The translations under genes were made by a program, and so were the position numbers. DNA of 64,000 bases, from positions 457,566-521,565 of the forward strand of contig NZ_POVU01000002.1 of assembly GCF_003261585.1 (NCBI RefSeq), written 5' to 3'. Below the pieces are notes generated by a model. The model was not told the origin of the DNA and did no database searches. It was given only the letters and a program-made list of their open reading frames with translations. Positions 29,697-39,868 of this stretch are shown piece by piece (positions within the stretch are counted from its first letter, which is position 1; every line of letters begins with the position of its first letter). Source of the stretch: Acinetobacter sp. MB5 (GTDB taxonomy: Bacteria > Pseudomonadota > Gammaproteobacteria > Pseudomonadales > Moraxellaceae).

Positions 29697-30128
29697 TTAG
29701 AAGTATCGATAACTATTCGTTCTCAACATCACAGGTGGTGCGCGCCCTTGTGGCAATAAAAAGACGCCAACCCAAAATATTTCAAAAAATCGCCTGACAT
29801 TGTTGACCAACATCAGGATTCTAATTTGAATTCCATCCACAACAGCTTGAATACTAAGCCCCAAAGCAATCGGTAGATGTCCATAAACAAAACAATATAA
29901 ACAAGTATGCTGTTTTGAGTTGTCCTGCACAGGTAAATGCTGCATACGAGAATGTTCTGCAACATTCATGACCATCACACATGCAGGTTCTATCTGGAAC
30001 TTTTTCGGCAATAAAGGCTGAGCAAATACTGCGATTTGACACAGGATTGCAAACAGCCCTAAATATGCAAAAGTTAAGCGAAACGTCCCTTTCTTATTGC
30101 TGTTTAACCGCGCTTGCTGGCGTATCAT
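29697..30128 (-). CDS. DUF2946 family protein, copy 2 of the copper operon
   Basis: About 143 residues. One N-terminal membrane segment (TFAYLGLFAILCQIAVFAQPLL, split by the signal LLPKKFQIEPACV), then a CxxC motif in HTCLYCFVYGHLP near residue 85, and the family tail PQGRAPP. DUF2946 proteins are usually found beside copper or TonB genes; their role is unknown. Compared with the paralogue at 32543, this copy lacks the Met-rich stretch, but the adjacent 94-residue gene carries one. The ATG at 30128 overlaps the end of that gene by 35 bases; a start at 30155 is possible. Confidence 0.72.
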   Translation of the reverse strand: MIRQQARLNSNKKGTFRLTFAYLGLFAILCQIAVFAQPLLPKKFQIEPACVMVMNVAEHSRMQHLPVQDNSKQHTCLYCFVYGHLPIALGLSIQAVVDGIQIRILMLVNNVRRFFEIFWVGVFLLPQGRAPPVMLRTNSYRYF

Positions 30129-30378
30129 GATGCATGTTTGCCATATCTTGCTCACTCATTTTCGACATATCCATATCTTTCATATTGGACATATCATGCT
30201 GCATTGAAGATGATGATTCATCTCCTGTTGAACGCCATTGTTGTGAATAGCGGTTGATATCATTACTATCTGAAGCAACGCTGTAATATAAAAATCCTAA
30301 GAATACAATGCCTAAGATGACAGCAATAATAACGCCACGCCAGCCATTTGAAATTTTCTTTGGTTGAGAATTTTCCAT
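30094..30378 (-). CDS. Small membrane protein with Met/His-rich tail, putative copper binding
   Basis: 94 residues. A single membrane helix (GVIIAVILGIVFLGFLYYSVA, residues about 14-33, one residue group longer than the core) follows a basic start, so the tail should face the periplasm. Residues about 58-85 are full of Met, His and Asp (MQHDMSNMKDMDMSKMSEQ, then MANMHH), a composition found in copper-binding periplasmic proteins. It sits 41 bases behind the OprC-type receptor gene. Copper binding is inferred from composition and neighbours. Confidence 0.7.
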   Translation of the reverse strand: MENSQPKKISNGWRGVIIAVILGIVFLGFLYYSVASDSNDINRYSQQWRSTGDESSSSMQHDMSNMKDMDMSKMSEQDMANMHHDTPASAVKQQ

Positions 30379-30419
30379 AAAAAAATACCTTAAATTAAGA
30401 GGTGAAAAATCTAGAGAGA

Positions 30420-32465
30420 TTAAAATTTAAAGCTCATGCGTGCCCAATAATTACGCCCAATACTATCAAATTGTGTATCTGCGGCATAACCAAAAACACT
30501 GGCTCCTGCTTTGTTCAGATGCTCGGCATAAGCTTTATTAAAGAGATTGTCTACACCCAGAGACAGATCAATTCCCGAGCTCAGATGGTAAGTCGCATTC
30601 AGGGCAACTGTGGTAAAGGCCTTACTTGGCCCCATGTCATAACCCACAACATTTCCCTCATATAAGCTATAGCGGTTCTGTTGGGCAACTGAACGGATTA
30701 ACATTCCCAAGGTATAACGATCTTGGATATAACGTACATTCAAACGCGCTTCTAAAGGTGCAATTTGCGGTAATGGCGTATGATCTGTGGTGTTCTGCCC
30801 CCATGCATACATCAAATTTAGATCAGTCTGAACATGCGGCGTAAACTGATAACCTACACCAGCCTCGGCCCCTGCGATTGTTGCATCGACATTGCGAACC
30901 GTTGGATAAGACTGTGAACTACTTGGATTGGCGTATTGCATTAAAATAAAATCTTTCACGACACCCGCATAAGCTGACACCCACGTATTCCACTGCCCCT
31001 GTTGCCACTGTGTCCCAAGGTCGAGCTGTAAGGTATTCTCGGTTTTTACAGCATCCATGTTATTGATGGTATATGCACCCGAGGTTAACGATGTGCTATA
31101 TAACTCCCAAAAATCTGGAACACGCTCAACATAGCCCAGACCTGCATAATTTTTTAACCCATAGCTCGGCTGATTATTTTCAATCCGAATAAATGCACTA
31201 GGTACAGTTTCAGTACGTTCACTTGGATTGGTAATCACATTGGTTTTTGATGTCGTCATTGCTACGTGATCAAAACGTGCGCCTGTCACCAATTGGTTAT
31301 CTGCACTCAAATGATAAGTGAATTCACTAAAAGCCCCATAAGACTGATATTTCATATTGCGCATATATGGCTTGTTCATGGTCATCATCGTGCTTTGCAT
31401 TTTCATATCACCGCCATGATTCCAGTGCTGCGAGTCTACACCGCTGACAATGCTCCATTTACCCCATTCCGTGGTGATTGCCAAACGTGAATTCAGGGTT
31501 TGACGGGCAAGCTCCATCGAACTTTTAGTACCCGTATTCACACGGTAACTATAGTTATCCATGACATGATCGTTGTCGGTATAGTCAATTTGCGCTTCAA
31601 TTTTCTTAACATGTTCAGTCAAGTTTTTCTTTTCGGCATGAAAGCCCAAGCTCTTACGCTTGAATTGTGCTCCATCCATTGAACGACCCGCATATTCAGA
31701 ATAGCCATCACCTGTGCCTGCATTCAGCTCAAGCCATGTATCATCATCAGGCGTCCAACCCATCGCCACATCGGCAGTCCAGCGCTCCCAAGCTGATGGT
31801 ACTTTATTGCCATCACCATCTTTATAACTGTTAGATGTAGATCGACTAGTAGTCAGACGTAAGTATTTGGTTTCATCCCCCAAAGTCCCATCAAAGTTCT
31901 GATCTAAACGGCCATATGACCCGACCAAAACACTTGCTGTTCCTTGATATGGTTTCTCACTGCTCAATTTAGGTGGTGTACGTTCAAATGAAACTGTCGC
32001 TGCTGAACCTGGAGTTGGGTAAAGTACAGTTTCAGGCCCTTTAACAACGGTGATCTTGTCATAAGTTTCTGGTGAAATATAAGAAGTCGGTGCATCCATT
32101 CGCGCTGGACAGGCACCCAACTTTTCAGTTCCGTTGGTCAGCATTTTAATACGCGAACCAAACATCCCTCGAAAAGTAACGTCACCATTGGTTCCACCGC
32201 TACTAATCGCATTAAATCCCATAATACTTTTGAGATAATCTGCACCATCGGTTGCAGGGACAGGCTGAATCGGTTGTTTTGGGTCTGCAACAACGATCAA
32301 GCCATTGGCCTGATTGCCTTTTTCTGCAGTCACCACAATCGGAGCAAGCTGAATTTCATCGGTTGTTACTGATGATGGGGTGGTGGTTTCTTCTGCGTGA
32401 GTCAAATTTGAAGCAAGTGCAACTGCAACCGCGAGCGACTGTAAAATAAATTTCGGCTGTGACAT
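30420..32465 (-). CDS. oprC: TonB-dependent copper receptor (OprC/NosA type)
   Basis: 681 residues: signal peptide (residues 1-24, ending THA), TonB box region (APIVVTAEKG), plug domain with the OprC-specific LGACPARMDAPTSYISPE stretch near 117-134 and ITVVKGPETVLYPTPGSAATV, then a 22-strand barrel ending in Phe (NYWARMSFKF). OprC proteins import copper across the outer membrane and are named for the Cys-Met site in that stretch. It lies between two DUF2946 genes. Symbol by similarity to Pseudomonas OprC. Confidence 0.9.
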   Translation of the reverse strand: MSQPKFILQSLAVAVALASNLTHAEETTTPSSVTTDEIQLAPIVVTAEKGNQANGLIVVADPKQPIQPVPATDGADYLKSIMGFNAISSGGTNGDVTFRGMFGSRIKMLTNGTEKLGACPARMDAPTSYISPETYDKITVVKGPETVLYPTPGSAATVSFERTPPKLSSEKPYQGTASVLVGSYGRLDQNFDGTLGDETKYLRLTTSRSTSNSYKDGDGNKVPSAWERWTADVAMGWTPDDDTWLELNAGTGDGYSEYAGRSMDGAQFKRKSLGFHAEKKNLTEHVKKIEAQIDYTDNDHVMDNYSYRVNTGTKSSMELARQTLNSRLAITTEWGKWSIVSGVDSQHWNHGGDMKMQSTMMTMNKPYMRNMKYQSYGAFSEFTYHLSADNQLVTGARFDHVAMTTSKTNVITNPSERTETVPSAFIRIENNQPSYGLKNYAGLGYVERVPDFWELYSTSLTSGAYTINNMDAVKTENTLQLDLGTQWQQGQWNTWVSAYAGVVKDFILMQYANPSSSQSYPTVRNVDATIAGAEAGVGYQFTPHVQTDLNLMYAWGQNTTDHTPLPQIAPLEARLNVRYIQDRYTLGMLIRSVAQQNRYSLYEGNVVGYDMGPSKAFTTVALNATYHLSSGIDLSLGVDNLFNKAYAEHLNKAGASVFGYAADTQFDSIGRNYWARMSFKF

Positions 32466-32542
32466 GAATTTTCTCTTTTATGCCATAAACAAAATTCCTG
32501 AGTCTTTACTCAAGAACATAGCGTTTGTATTTAAAATTTTGT

Positions 32543-33046
32543 TTAAGCAAAAAGAGGGGGTGCTCGCCCTTGGGGCGTAAGAAAAAGTCGTTGTAAAACA
32601 AAATAGATATGTTTAAAGGCTTTTTGGAAAGCAATTAAACGAATCTGCAAGCGTTCAAAAACTTCTTTAATGTCAAGATCAAGAAAAGCAACGACATGTC
32701 CATACACTTTACAATAAATACATTCATGATTTGGGTCATGTTGATGTTGCTTATCGTGGGAAGTGGCATGTGCCATGTACATACCTTGCATATGGGACAT
32801 CTCTGGCATATCCGCCATCGACATTTCCATTGGGGCAGCATTGTTATGAGTGGTTAGCGCTAAAGCATCAGAAATAGTGGCACACACCGGAGAAATCTGA
32901 AATTTTTCCGGCAGCAACGCCTGTAAAAATACGGCGACTTGTAACAACATTGCACAAAGTGCAAGTACAAATCCTGTTCTTAACAAATTACTTTGTCTCT
33001 GCTTTGGTTTAACCCTAAAAAGTGCAGTTAAAATGATCAACCGCAA
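32543..33046 (-). CDS. DUF2946 family protein with Met/His-rich insert, copy 1 of the copper operon
   Basis: 167 residues. N-terminal membrane segment (GFVLALCAMLLQVAVFLQALL) with the shared LLPEKFQISPVC motif; then an insert rich in Met and His (PMEMSMADMPEMSHMQGMYM near residues 72-91, followed by HDKQHQHD), a CxxC motif in HECIYCKVYGHV near 110, and the family tail PQGRAPP. First gene of the operon, 77 bases ahead of oprC. The Met/His insert strongly suggests copper binding in the periplasm; family function is otherwise unknown. Confidence 0.75.
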   Translation of the reverse strand: MRLIILTALFRVKPKQRQSNLLRTGFVLALCAMLLQVAVFLQALLPEKFQISPVCATISDALALTTHNNAAPMEMSMADMPEMSHMQGMYMAHATSHDKQHQHDPNHECIYCKVYGHVVAFLDLDIKEVFERLQIRLIAFQKAFKHIYFVLQRLFLTPQGRAPPLFA

Positions 33047-33371
33047 GAAAGTCCGAGGCAGTCTACTATATTCTTGGCAGTTTGACCAAAAAATACATCG
33101 ATGCTTGCCTGAGAAACCAATCCATGAACTGCAAAATATCAGCAGATCATCGCGATTTCTTTTTTTTGATTAAAACAGAGTAAAAATGTTGGTTTTTCTG
33201 TATTTCCAGTAGAATTTTTTAATATTTAAGATCAATCCCAGCCATGTTTCGTATATAGTATGACTACTCAAACACCGCCATATATCACTGTTGTATTTTG
33301 CATTGTACTGAACAACTAAATTTATAAATCAGCCCAATGCATGCGCCCTATAGGAATAGGATTTTATTTGA
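33047..33371. other. Divergent promoter region, copper operon / nadE
   Basis: 325 bases without a gene. On the minus strand a TATAGT hexamer (complement near 33070) could be the copper-operon -10; no convincing -35, CueR-type dyad or Fur-type box was recognised by eye. Toward nadE there is a TATAGT-like hexamer near 33255. Confidence 0.4.
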
Positions 33372-34997
33372 ATGAAAAATTTTAAAATTGCCCTTGCTCA
33401 ATTCTCTCCGCATATTGGCAATATTGAAAACAACACCCAAAAAATGATCGAACAGGCCAATCAAGCCAAACAACAACATGCTGACATTATTCTATTTCCA
33501 GAACTCAGCATGATTGGCTACCCTGCCGAAGATCTTTTTTTACGTCCAAGTCTAAAAAAACGCACCGAAAATGCTTTTGCTGAACTTCGTGCTGTCAAAG
33601 ATATTGTGATGGTCTTTGGTTTTGTCCACCATAGTGAAGATGGTCAGCGCTTTAACTCTGCTGCCGTGATGAAAGATGGTGAAATTCTGGGAATTTACAA
33701 CAAGCAGAATTTGCCAAACTATAGCGTTTTTGATGAGAAACGTTATTTTGCAACTGGCCATCAACACTTAGTTTTTGAATATTTAGAACATAAATTTGGT
33801 GTTCTAATCTGTGAAGACATCTGGAGTCTCAACACAGTTCAGCAACTGAGCCAATTGAATGTGGATAGCGTTTTAGTCCTCAACTCATCGCCTTATGAAG
33901 TGGGTAAACCGCAACACCGTTTAACCACGATGGCTCACCTTGCAAAAGAGCTGAATCTTAACTTGATCTACAACAACCAAGTGGGTGGTCAGGACGATTT
34001 AGTCTTTGATGGTACAAGCTTTGTCATTAACCGTAATGGTGAACTGGCACTTCGTGCTGAGAGCTTCAAAGAAGAAGTTTACTATGTTGAGTTTAATGCT
34101 GAACAAGCAGCTTACAACAAGCAAGCTGCTGCGCCTGAACTCGATACAATGGCCGAGATTTATCAAAGCCTGGTCATGGCTACACGTGACTATGTACAGC
34201 GCTCAGGGTTCCCTGGTGTTATCTTGGGTTTATCGGGCGGGATTGACTCAGCTTTAACTTTAGCCATTGCAGTAGATGCTTTAGGTGCAGATAAAGTTCA
34301 GGCAGTGATGATGCCATATACCTACACATCACAAATCAGTGTGGAAGATGCGGCTGAACAAGCAAAAACGCTTGGCATTACTTTTGGAATCGCGGAAATT
34401 CACCCGATTGTAAATAGCTTTATGCAAACGCTCTATCCATTCTTTGGTGATCGCCCTGCCGATGCAACTGAAGAAAATCTTCAAGCACGTGCACGTGGTA
34501 CTTTGCTGATGGGCTTGTCAAACAAATTTGGCAACCTCGTACTTTCAACAGGCAATAAGTCTGAGTTGGCTGTGGGTTACTGCACACTGTATGGCGATAT
34601 GGTTGGTGCTTTCGCTGTCCTGAAAGATGTTTATAAAACCATTGTGTTTGAATTGGCAAAATATCGTAACAGCATCAGCGAAACTCCTGTGATTCCTGAG
34701 CGTGTGATTACTCGTCCACCTTCAGCAGAACTTCGCCCAGATCAAAAAGACCAAGACTCTTTACCTGCCTATGATGTTCTTGATGCAATCCTTTATGCTT
34801 ATATCGAAGAAGATAGCAGCCAAGCCGACATTATTGCACGTGGTTTTGAGCAAGAAATGGTTGAGAAAGTCATTCGTCTGGTTGACCGTAATGAATATAA
34901 GCGCCGTCAGGGTGCGATTGGCCCACGTATCAGTTCACGTGCATTTAGCCGCGAACGCCGCTACCCAATCGTAAATGGCTGGAAACCTGGCATCTAA
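33372..34997 (+). CDS. nadE: Glutamine-dependent NAD+ synthetase
   Basis: 541 residues. Two domains: an N-terminal nitrilase-type glutaminase (residues about 1-250; the Glu-Lys-Cys triad is in LFPELSMIGYP near 44, KQNLPNY near 112 and LICEDIW near 148) and a C-terminal ATP pyrophosphatase-type synthetase with the P-loop LGLSGGIDSALTLAI near 282-296. It amidates nicotinic acid adenine dinucleotide. Single-gene unit ended by a strong terminator. Confidence 0.97.
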   Translation: MKNFKIALAQFSPHIGNIENNTQKMIEQANQAKQQHADIILFPELSMIGYPAEDLFLRPSLKKRTENAFAELRAVKDIVMVFGFVHHSEDGQRFNSAAVMKDGEILGIYNKQNLPNYSVFDEKRYFATGHQHLVFEYLEHKFGVLICEDIWSLNTVQQLSQLNVDSVLVLNSSPYEVGKPQHRLTTMAHLAKELNLNLIYNNQVGGQDDLVFDGTSFVINRNGELALRAESFKEEVYYVEFNAEQAAYNKQAAAPELDTMAEIYQSLVMATRDYVQRSGFPGVILGLSGGIDSALTLAIAVDALGADKVQAVMMPYTYTSQISVEDAAEQAKTLGITFGIAEIHPIVNSFMQTLYPFFGDRPADATEENLQARARGTLLMGLSNKFGNLVLSTGNKSELAVGYCTLYGDMVGAFAVLKDVYKTIVFELAKYRNSISETPVIPERVITRPPSAELRPDQKDQDSLPAYDVLDAILYAYIEEDSSQADIIARGFEQEMVEKVIRLVDRNEYKRRQGAIGPRISSRAFSRERRYPIVNGWKPGI

Positions 34998-35012
34998 TCT
35001 TTAGAATGCTCT

Positions 35013-35042
35013 AAAAACCCAAACACACGTTTGGGTTTTTTT
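35013..35042 (+). terminator. nadE terminator
   Basis: AAAAACCCAAAC / GTTTGGGTTTTT, twelve perfect pairs, loop ACAC, followed by more T. Confidence 0.9.
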
Positions 35043-35067
35043 ATGATTTAAATTTTTTCTAGGCACA

Positions 35068-35098
35068 AAAAAAGAAACCATGCAAGGATGCATGGTTT
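35068..35098 (-). terminator. Terminator of tRNA-Met
   Basis: AAACCATGCA / TGCATGGTTT with loop AGGA; on the minus strand followed by a T-run. It begins 8 bases after the tRNA 3' end. Confidence 0.85.
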
Positions 35099-35105
35099 AT
35101 AAAAA

Positions 35106-35182
35106 TGGTGGCTATGACGAGACTTGAACTTGTGACCCCCGCATTATGAGTGCGGTGCTCTAACCAACTGAGCTACATAGCC
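35106..35182 (-). tRNA. tRNA-Met (CAT), elongator type
   Basis: 77-base tRNA with acceptor stem GGCTATG / CATAGCC, discriminator A and encoded CCA. D arm AGCTCAGTTGGTTAGAGC, anticodon stem CCGCA / TGCGG enclosing loop CTCATAA (anticodon CAT), T loop TTCAAGT. The body matches the gammaproteobacterial elongator tRNA-Met rather than initiator (no unpaired first base) or the lysidine tRNA-Ile (different stem). The C-terminal CCA is in the genome. Confidence 0.95.
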
Positions 35183-35479
35183 GTAAACTGTGGGTGCATT
35201 ATCTACAGATCTATAATGTACGTCAACTCTTTTCCAACCCATCTGATCATCAAATATGCAAAACCCTGTTTTTTGACTATAAATTAGCTTTTTTACCATT
35301 AAAGTCCGAATTTTTATCTCATTTAAAAGATGATCTTAAGCCAATATATGAAATTGCCAGTTTGCGGATATATGGGTATTTCAAAGTAGATGAGTCAAAA
35401 ACATTTTGCCCAACACTAGGTTGGGCAAAATGATCAAAGAAAAAATGTATGCTAAATTCTTATGTCACTGCTCGCTATT

Positions 35480-36787
<1,308 letters not shown>

Positions 36788-36810
36788 CTATGCTTAAAAT
36801 AGGAAAATGA

Positions 36811-36848
36811 CCGATATACAATCAATTTGTCCGAATATCGGACAAATT
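36811..36848. promoter_or_regulatory. PobR operator between pobA and pobR
   Basis: Inverted repeat AATTTGTCCG (36824-36833) and CGGACAAATT (36839-36848) with a 5-base spacer, plus a third partial copy CCGATAT near 36811 in inverted relation to ATATCGG. From memory A. baylyi PobR binds a related three-part operator in the same position and activates pobA with 4-hydroxybenzoate. Confidence 0.7.
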
Positions 36849-36868
36849 CACATTAGGATTAGTTTGCC

Positions 36869-37678
36869 ATGGATCAACAGGCAATTCTCCAATCAGCACA
36901 TGGAGAACAGATTTCACAAGAAGATTACATTGCAGGGTTGGCAAAAGGATTATTGGTACTTGAAGCCTTCGGTGTCGAACGACAACGTCTGAATATCACC
37001 CAAATTGCACAACGTACAGGGATTAGCCGTACAGCAGCACGACGTTATGCCAAAACCTTAAAATTTTTAGGTTTTTTAGATACCGATCAACATTATTTCT
37101 GGTTAACGCCGAGAGTATTACGTTTCTCAAGTGCTTATCTCAGTTCTGCACATTTACCCAAAGTTGCTCAACCTCTGCTGAATTTACTCAGTGTACAAAC
37201 CAATCAGACCTTCTCTGTGGTGGTGCTCGATGAACAGGAAGTCGTGCCGATTGCTCGTGGTTTTTTACCGCAAGCTGACAGCTTACGACTCAATCCGTAT
37301 GGTATGCACTTGGGACATCGTTTGCCTGCACATGCAACATCAACAGGAAAACTACTCTTGGCACATTTAAGTTCAGATGAGCGGCGAGCATGGGTAGAAC
37401 GTTATGGCTTAAAACGTTTAACTCCATTTAGCATTACCGATGAAGCGACATTTTTGCAGGAACTCGAGAAGATTGCTCAGCAAGATTATTGCATTTCTCA
37501 GGAACAGCACGAGCTAGGCATCATTGCGATTGCTGTGCCGATTTTTGATGCTCAAGGTAAAGTGATTGCTGCACTGAATTGTATTGCACAACAACAGCGA
37601 GTCGATGAAGCCTATCTTTTAAAAAGCATTTTGCCATTACTCAGACACTGTGCCCAAGAAATTCGCAATATGATCTAA
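36869..37678 (+). CDS. pobR: IclR-family activator PobR
   Basis: 269 residues. N-terminal winged helix (residues about 25-85; recognition part NITQIAQRTGISRTAARRYA) and C-terminal effector domain (EQHELGIIAIAVPIFDAQG near 210-228). It is divergent from pobA and by position and similarity the activator of pobA responding to 4-hydroxybenzoate. Start at ATG 36869. Confidence 0.93.
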   Translation: MDQQAILQSAHGEQISQEDYIAGLAKGLLVLEAFGVERQRLNITQIAQRTGISRTAARRYAKTLKFLGFLDTDQHYFWLTPRVLRFSSAYLSSAHLPKVAQPLLNLLSVQTNQTFSVVVLDEQEVVPIARGFLPQADSLRLNPYGMHLGHRLPAHATSTGKLLLAHLSSDERRAWVERYGLKRLTPFSITDEATFLQELEKIAQQDYCISQEQHELGIIAIAVPIFDAQGKVIAALNCIAQQQRVDEAYLLKSILPLLRHCAQEIRNMI

Positions 37679-37680
37679 AC

Positions 37681-37709
37681 AAAAAAGCCAGTGATGACAC
37701 TGGCTTTTT
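37681..37709. terminator. Bidirectional terminator, pobR / AGCS gene
   Basis: AAAAAGCCAGTG / CACTGGCTTTTT, twelve perfect pairs, loop ATGA. Confidence 0.92.
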
Positions 37710-37719
37710 CGATGTGATC

Positions 37720-39195
37720 TTACCAAATATCGGTATCGATCTTTTTCTTGAATTCTGGATGATTATCTAACTTAAATACAGGCTCTTTCACGCCGCGATT
37801 GAGCTGTGAACGATAGTCTTTTAGCATCATACGCAAGAATGGCATCAGTAAGAGAATCGCAATCAAGTTAATGGTTGCCATGATACCCATCGACAAGTCA
37901 GCCATTGACCAAACTAATGGAACGCTGGTAATCGCACCGAAGTACACCATAAACAACACCATCAAGCGGAAAATAAACATCACCACACGACTGTTATTGA
38001 TGAACTGGACGTTACTTTCTGCGTAAGCATAGTTACCTAAAATCGCAGAGTAGCAGAACAAGAACAAAATGAATGCAAGGAAGTCACCACCATAGTGTCC
38101 AATCTGGGTTTCTAGTGCATGCTGAGTCAGCTCAACACCTTGCAAGCCAGAATTGGTATAAACACCTGAAATCAAGATGATAAGTGCTGTACTGGTACAT
38201 ACCACGAAAGTATCCACAAACACGCCCAACATTTGAACCAAACCTTGGTTTACAGGATGGTGCACATCAGATGCTGCAGCAGCGTTTGGCGCAGAACCCA
38301 TACCCGCTTCGTTTGAGAACAAGCCACGTTTAATGCCTTGCATCATTGCCATAGACACCATACTACCGAAGAAACCACCTGCAGCCGCATCAAACTGGAA
38401 TGCTTTGCTAAAGATCAGATAGAAAATGTGCGGAATAATGTCGTAATTGCTGATACAGATATAAAATGCAATTGCCAGATAAAGCCCAGCTTTAAGCGGT
38501 ACGAACATTTCAGCAAAATGTGCAATACGCTTGATACCACCAAAAATGGCCATTGCTGTAATGGCAACCAATGCTAAACCGACCCAAGAAATGGTCAGGT
38601 TCAAACCACCAAGTGGTAGCACAATATTGGCTTTGTCCCAACCCCAAGCATGTGATGAAGCATCAATCATGGCATTGGCTTGTACCGAGTTAAATACAAA
38701 ACCGTAAGCCAAAATCATCGCCAAGGCAAAAATAACACCGAACGGTTTGCTCTTTAAGCCTTTAGTGATGTAGTACGCAGGGCCACCACGGAACTGTGCG
38801 TTATTTTCATCACGGATTTTAAACAACTGTGCCAACGAGGACTCAACGAATGCTGAACTCATGCCCACCAATGCAGTTACCCACATCCAAAAAACCGCAC
38901 CTGGTCCACCAATTGCGATCGCCATTGCAACCCCGCCGATGTTACCCACACCAACACGGCTCGCTAAACCTGTTACAAAAGCCTGAAATGGGGTAATCCC
39001 ATGTTCATCTTCTCCTGGCTGGCGACTTTCTTTCATTACTCGAATACTTTGTAAAAACATTCGAACTTGAACACCACCTGTTACAACGGTATAAATCAAG
39101 CCGACCGCAAGTAGTAAAATTACCAAGAAATTCCATAATGGGTCATTAAAGTATGAAACCCACTGCATGAGGAATGCATTTAATTCCGAATTCAT
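37720..39195 (-). CDS. Sodium:alanine/glycine symporter (AGCS family)
   Basis: 491 residues with about ten membrane helices. AGCS signatures are the GLASRVGVGNIGGVAMAIA segment near residues 75-93 and the NEAGMGSAPNAAAAS stretch near 297-311. It imports alanine or glycine with Na+. Single-gene unit with a long structured-looking leader of more than 200 bases upstream. Substrate (Ala, Gly, D-Ala) cannot be told from sequence. Confidence 0.92.
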   Translation of the reverse strand: MNSELNAFLMQWVSYFNDPLWNFLVILLLAVGLIYTVVTGGVQVRMFLQSIRVMKESRQPGEDEHGITPFQAFVTGLASRVGVGNIGGVAMAIAIGGPGAVFWMWVTALVGMSSAFVESSLAQLFKIRDENNAQFRGGPAYYITKGLKSKPFGVIFALAMILAYGFVFNSVQANAMIDASSHAWGWDKANIVLPLGGLNLTISWVGLALVAITAMAIFGGIKRIAHFAEMFVPLKAGLYLAIAFYICISNYDIIPHIFYLIFSKAFQFDAAAGGFFGSMVSMAMMQGIKRGLFSNEAGMGSAPNAAAASDVHHPVNQGLVQMLGVFVDTFVVCTSTALIILISGVYTNSGLQGVELTQHALETQIGHYGGDFLAFILFLFCYSAILGNYAYAESNVQFINNSRVVMFIFRLMVLFMVYFGAITSVPLVWSMADLSMGIMATINLIAILLLMPFLRMMLKDYRSQLNRGVKEPVFKLDNHPEFKKKIDTDIW

Positions 39196-39868
39196 TCAAA
39201 CGTCCTTCTAGATTATACGGGATCACTCGTTCTGGACAATTCAGCCATCCTTCTCCATTTAAGCCGTATGACAAATGGGTATCCATGAAAGTCTAGCTCA
39301 ATTTCCCCCACAAAGCCTGAGTGATGGTCAGCATGAATGAGTCAGTACTCACCATGAAGCGCCGCAACTAAATTGTGCTTCACAATAGAATTGCTTAGCC
39401 CTCAACAAAAAATTTTTGACTGGCACAAATTAAAATCATAAAAAATCTTTAGAAAAGATTAAGAATAAAACAGTATGAAGAATTTTCCACTCTGCAAAAT
39501 TGCACCAAAAGAAATCTTTTGCACTAAAAAAAACACGATTATACTCATCCCAACCTTAAAACCAACTTATTTTTTTATTTTTGCACCATTTTAGTGATTA
39601 TTTTTTAAGCGTGTTTTTATCATTATTTAAACAATCAATTCATTTATTTAGTATAGATAAACAACAATTTCTTAAATTTTAAACCTCATGTTCTTTAATT
39701 TTCTTTACGACAACAATTATTTAAATTAGACCATTTAGTCCAACAACACAAAAGACAATTATTCGTCAATCATCCATACAAATGATTTGTGCTTTTGCTA
39801 GCCACTGCCCTGTTCTATCGTTTATAGTGCTAAAAAAATCATTAACTCATCAGATTACAGGAGTACTT
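39196..39868. other. Divergent region between AGCS symporter and nitroreductase
   Basis: 673 bases. The part near the symporter (39200-39420) is less AT-rich and has several short inverted repeats on the minus strand: TGAGT/ACTCA, ATGGT/ACCAT, CATTT/AAATG and CTAGA/TCTAG, the last including the SD side of the gene. The rest is AT-rich and holds only a small dyad AATCTTT/AAAGATT (39444-39460). No gene seen. Confidence 0.45.

Noticed and set aside
35194..35433. 79-codon plus-strand frame after tRNA-Met
   Set aside because: No ribosome site or domain; it lies between the tRNA promoter side and the pobA 3' end, and looks like chance.
39200..39420. Glycine riboswitch upstream of the AGCS gene
   Set aside because: Looked for the paired GGAGAG / CUCUCAGG and GCCGAAGG-type elements; only partial resemblance (CTCAGGC, GAAGGATGG), in wrong arrangement.
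39782..39868. Longer start for the nitroreductase
   Set aside because: The CAGGAG ribosome site is right before ATG 39869, which gives the family N-terminus.
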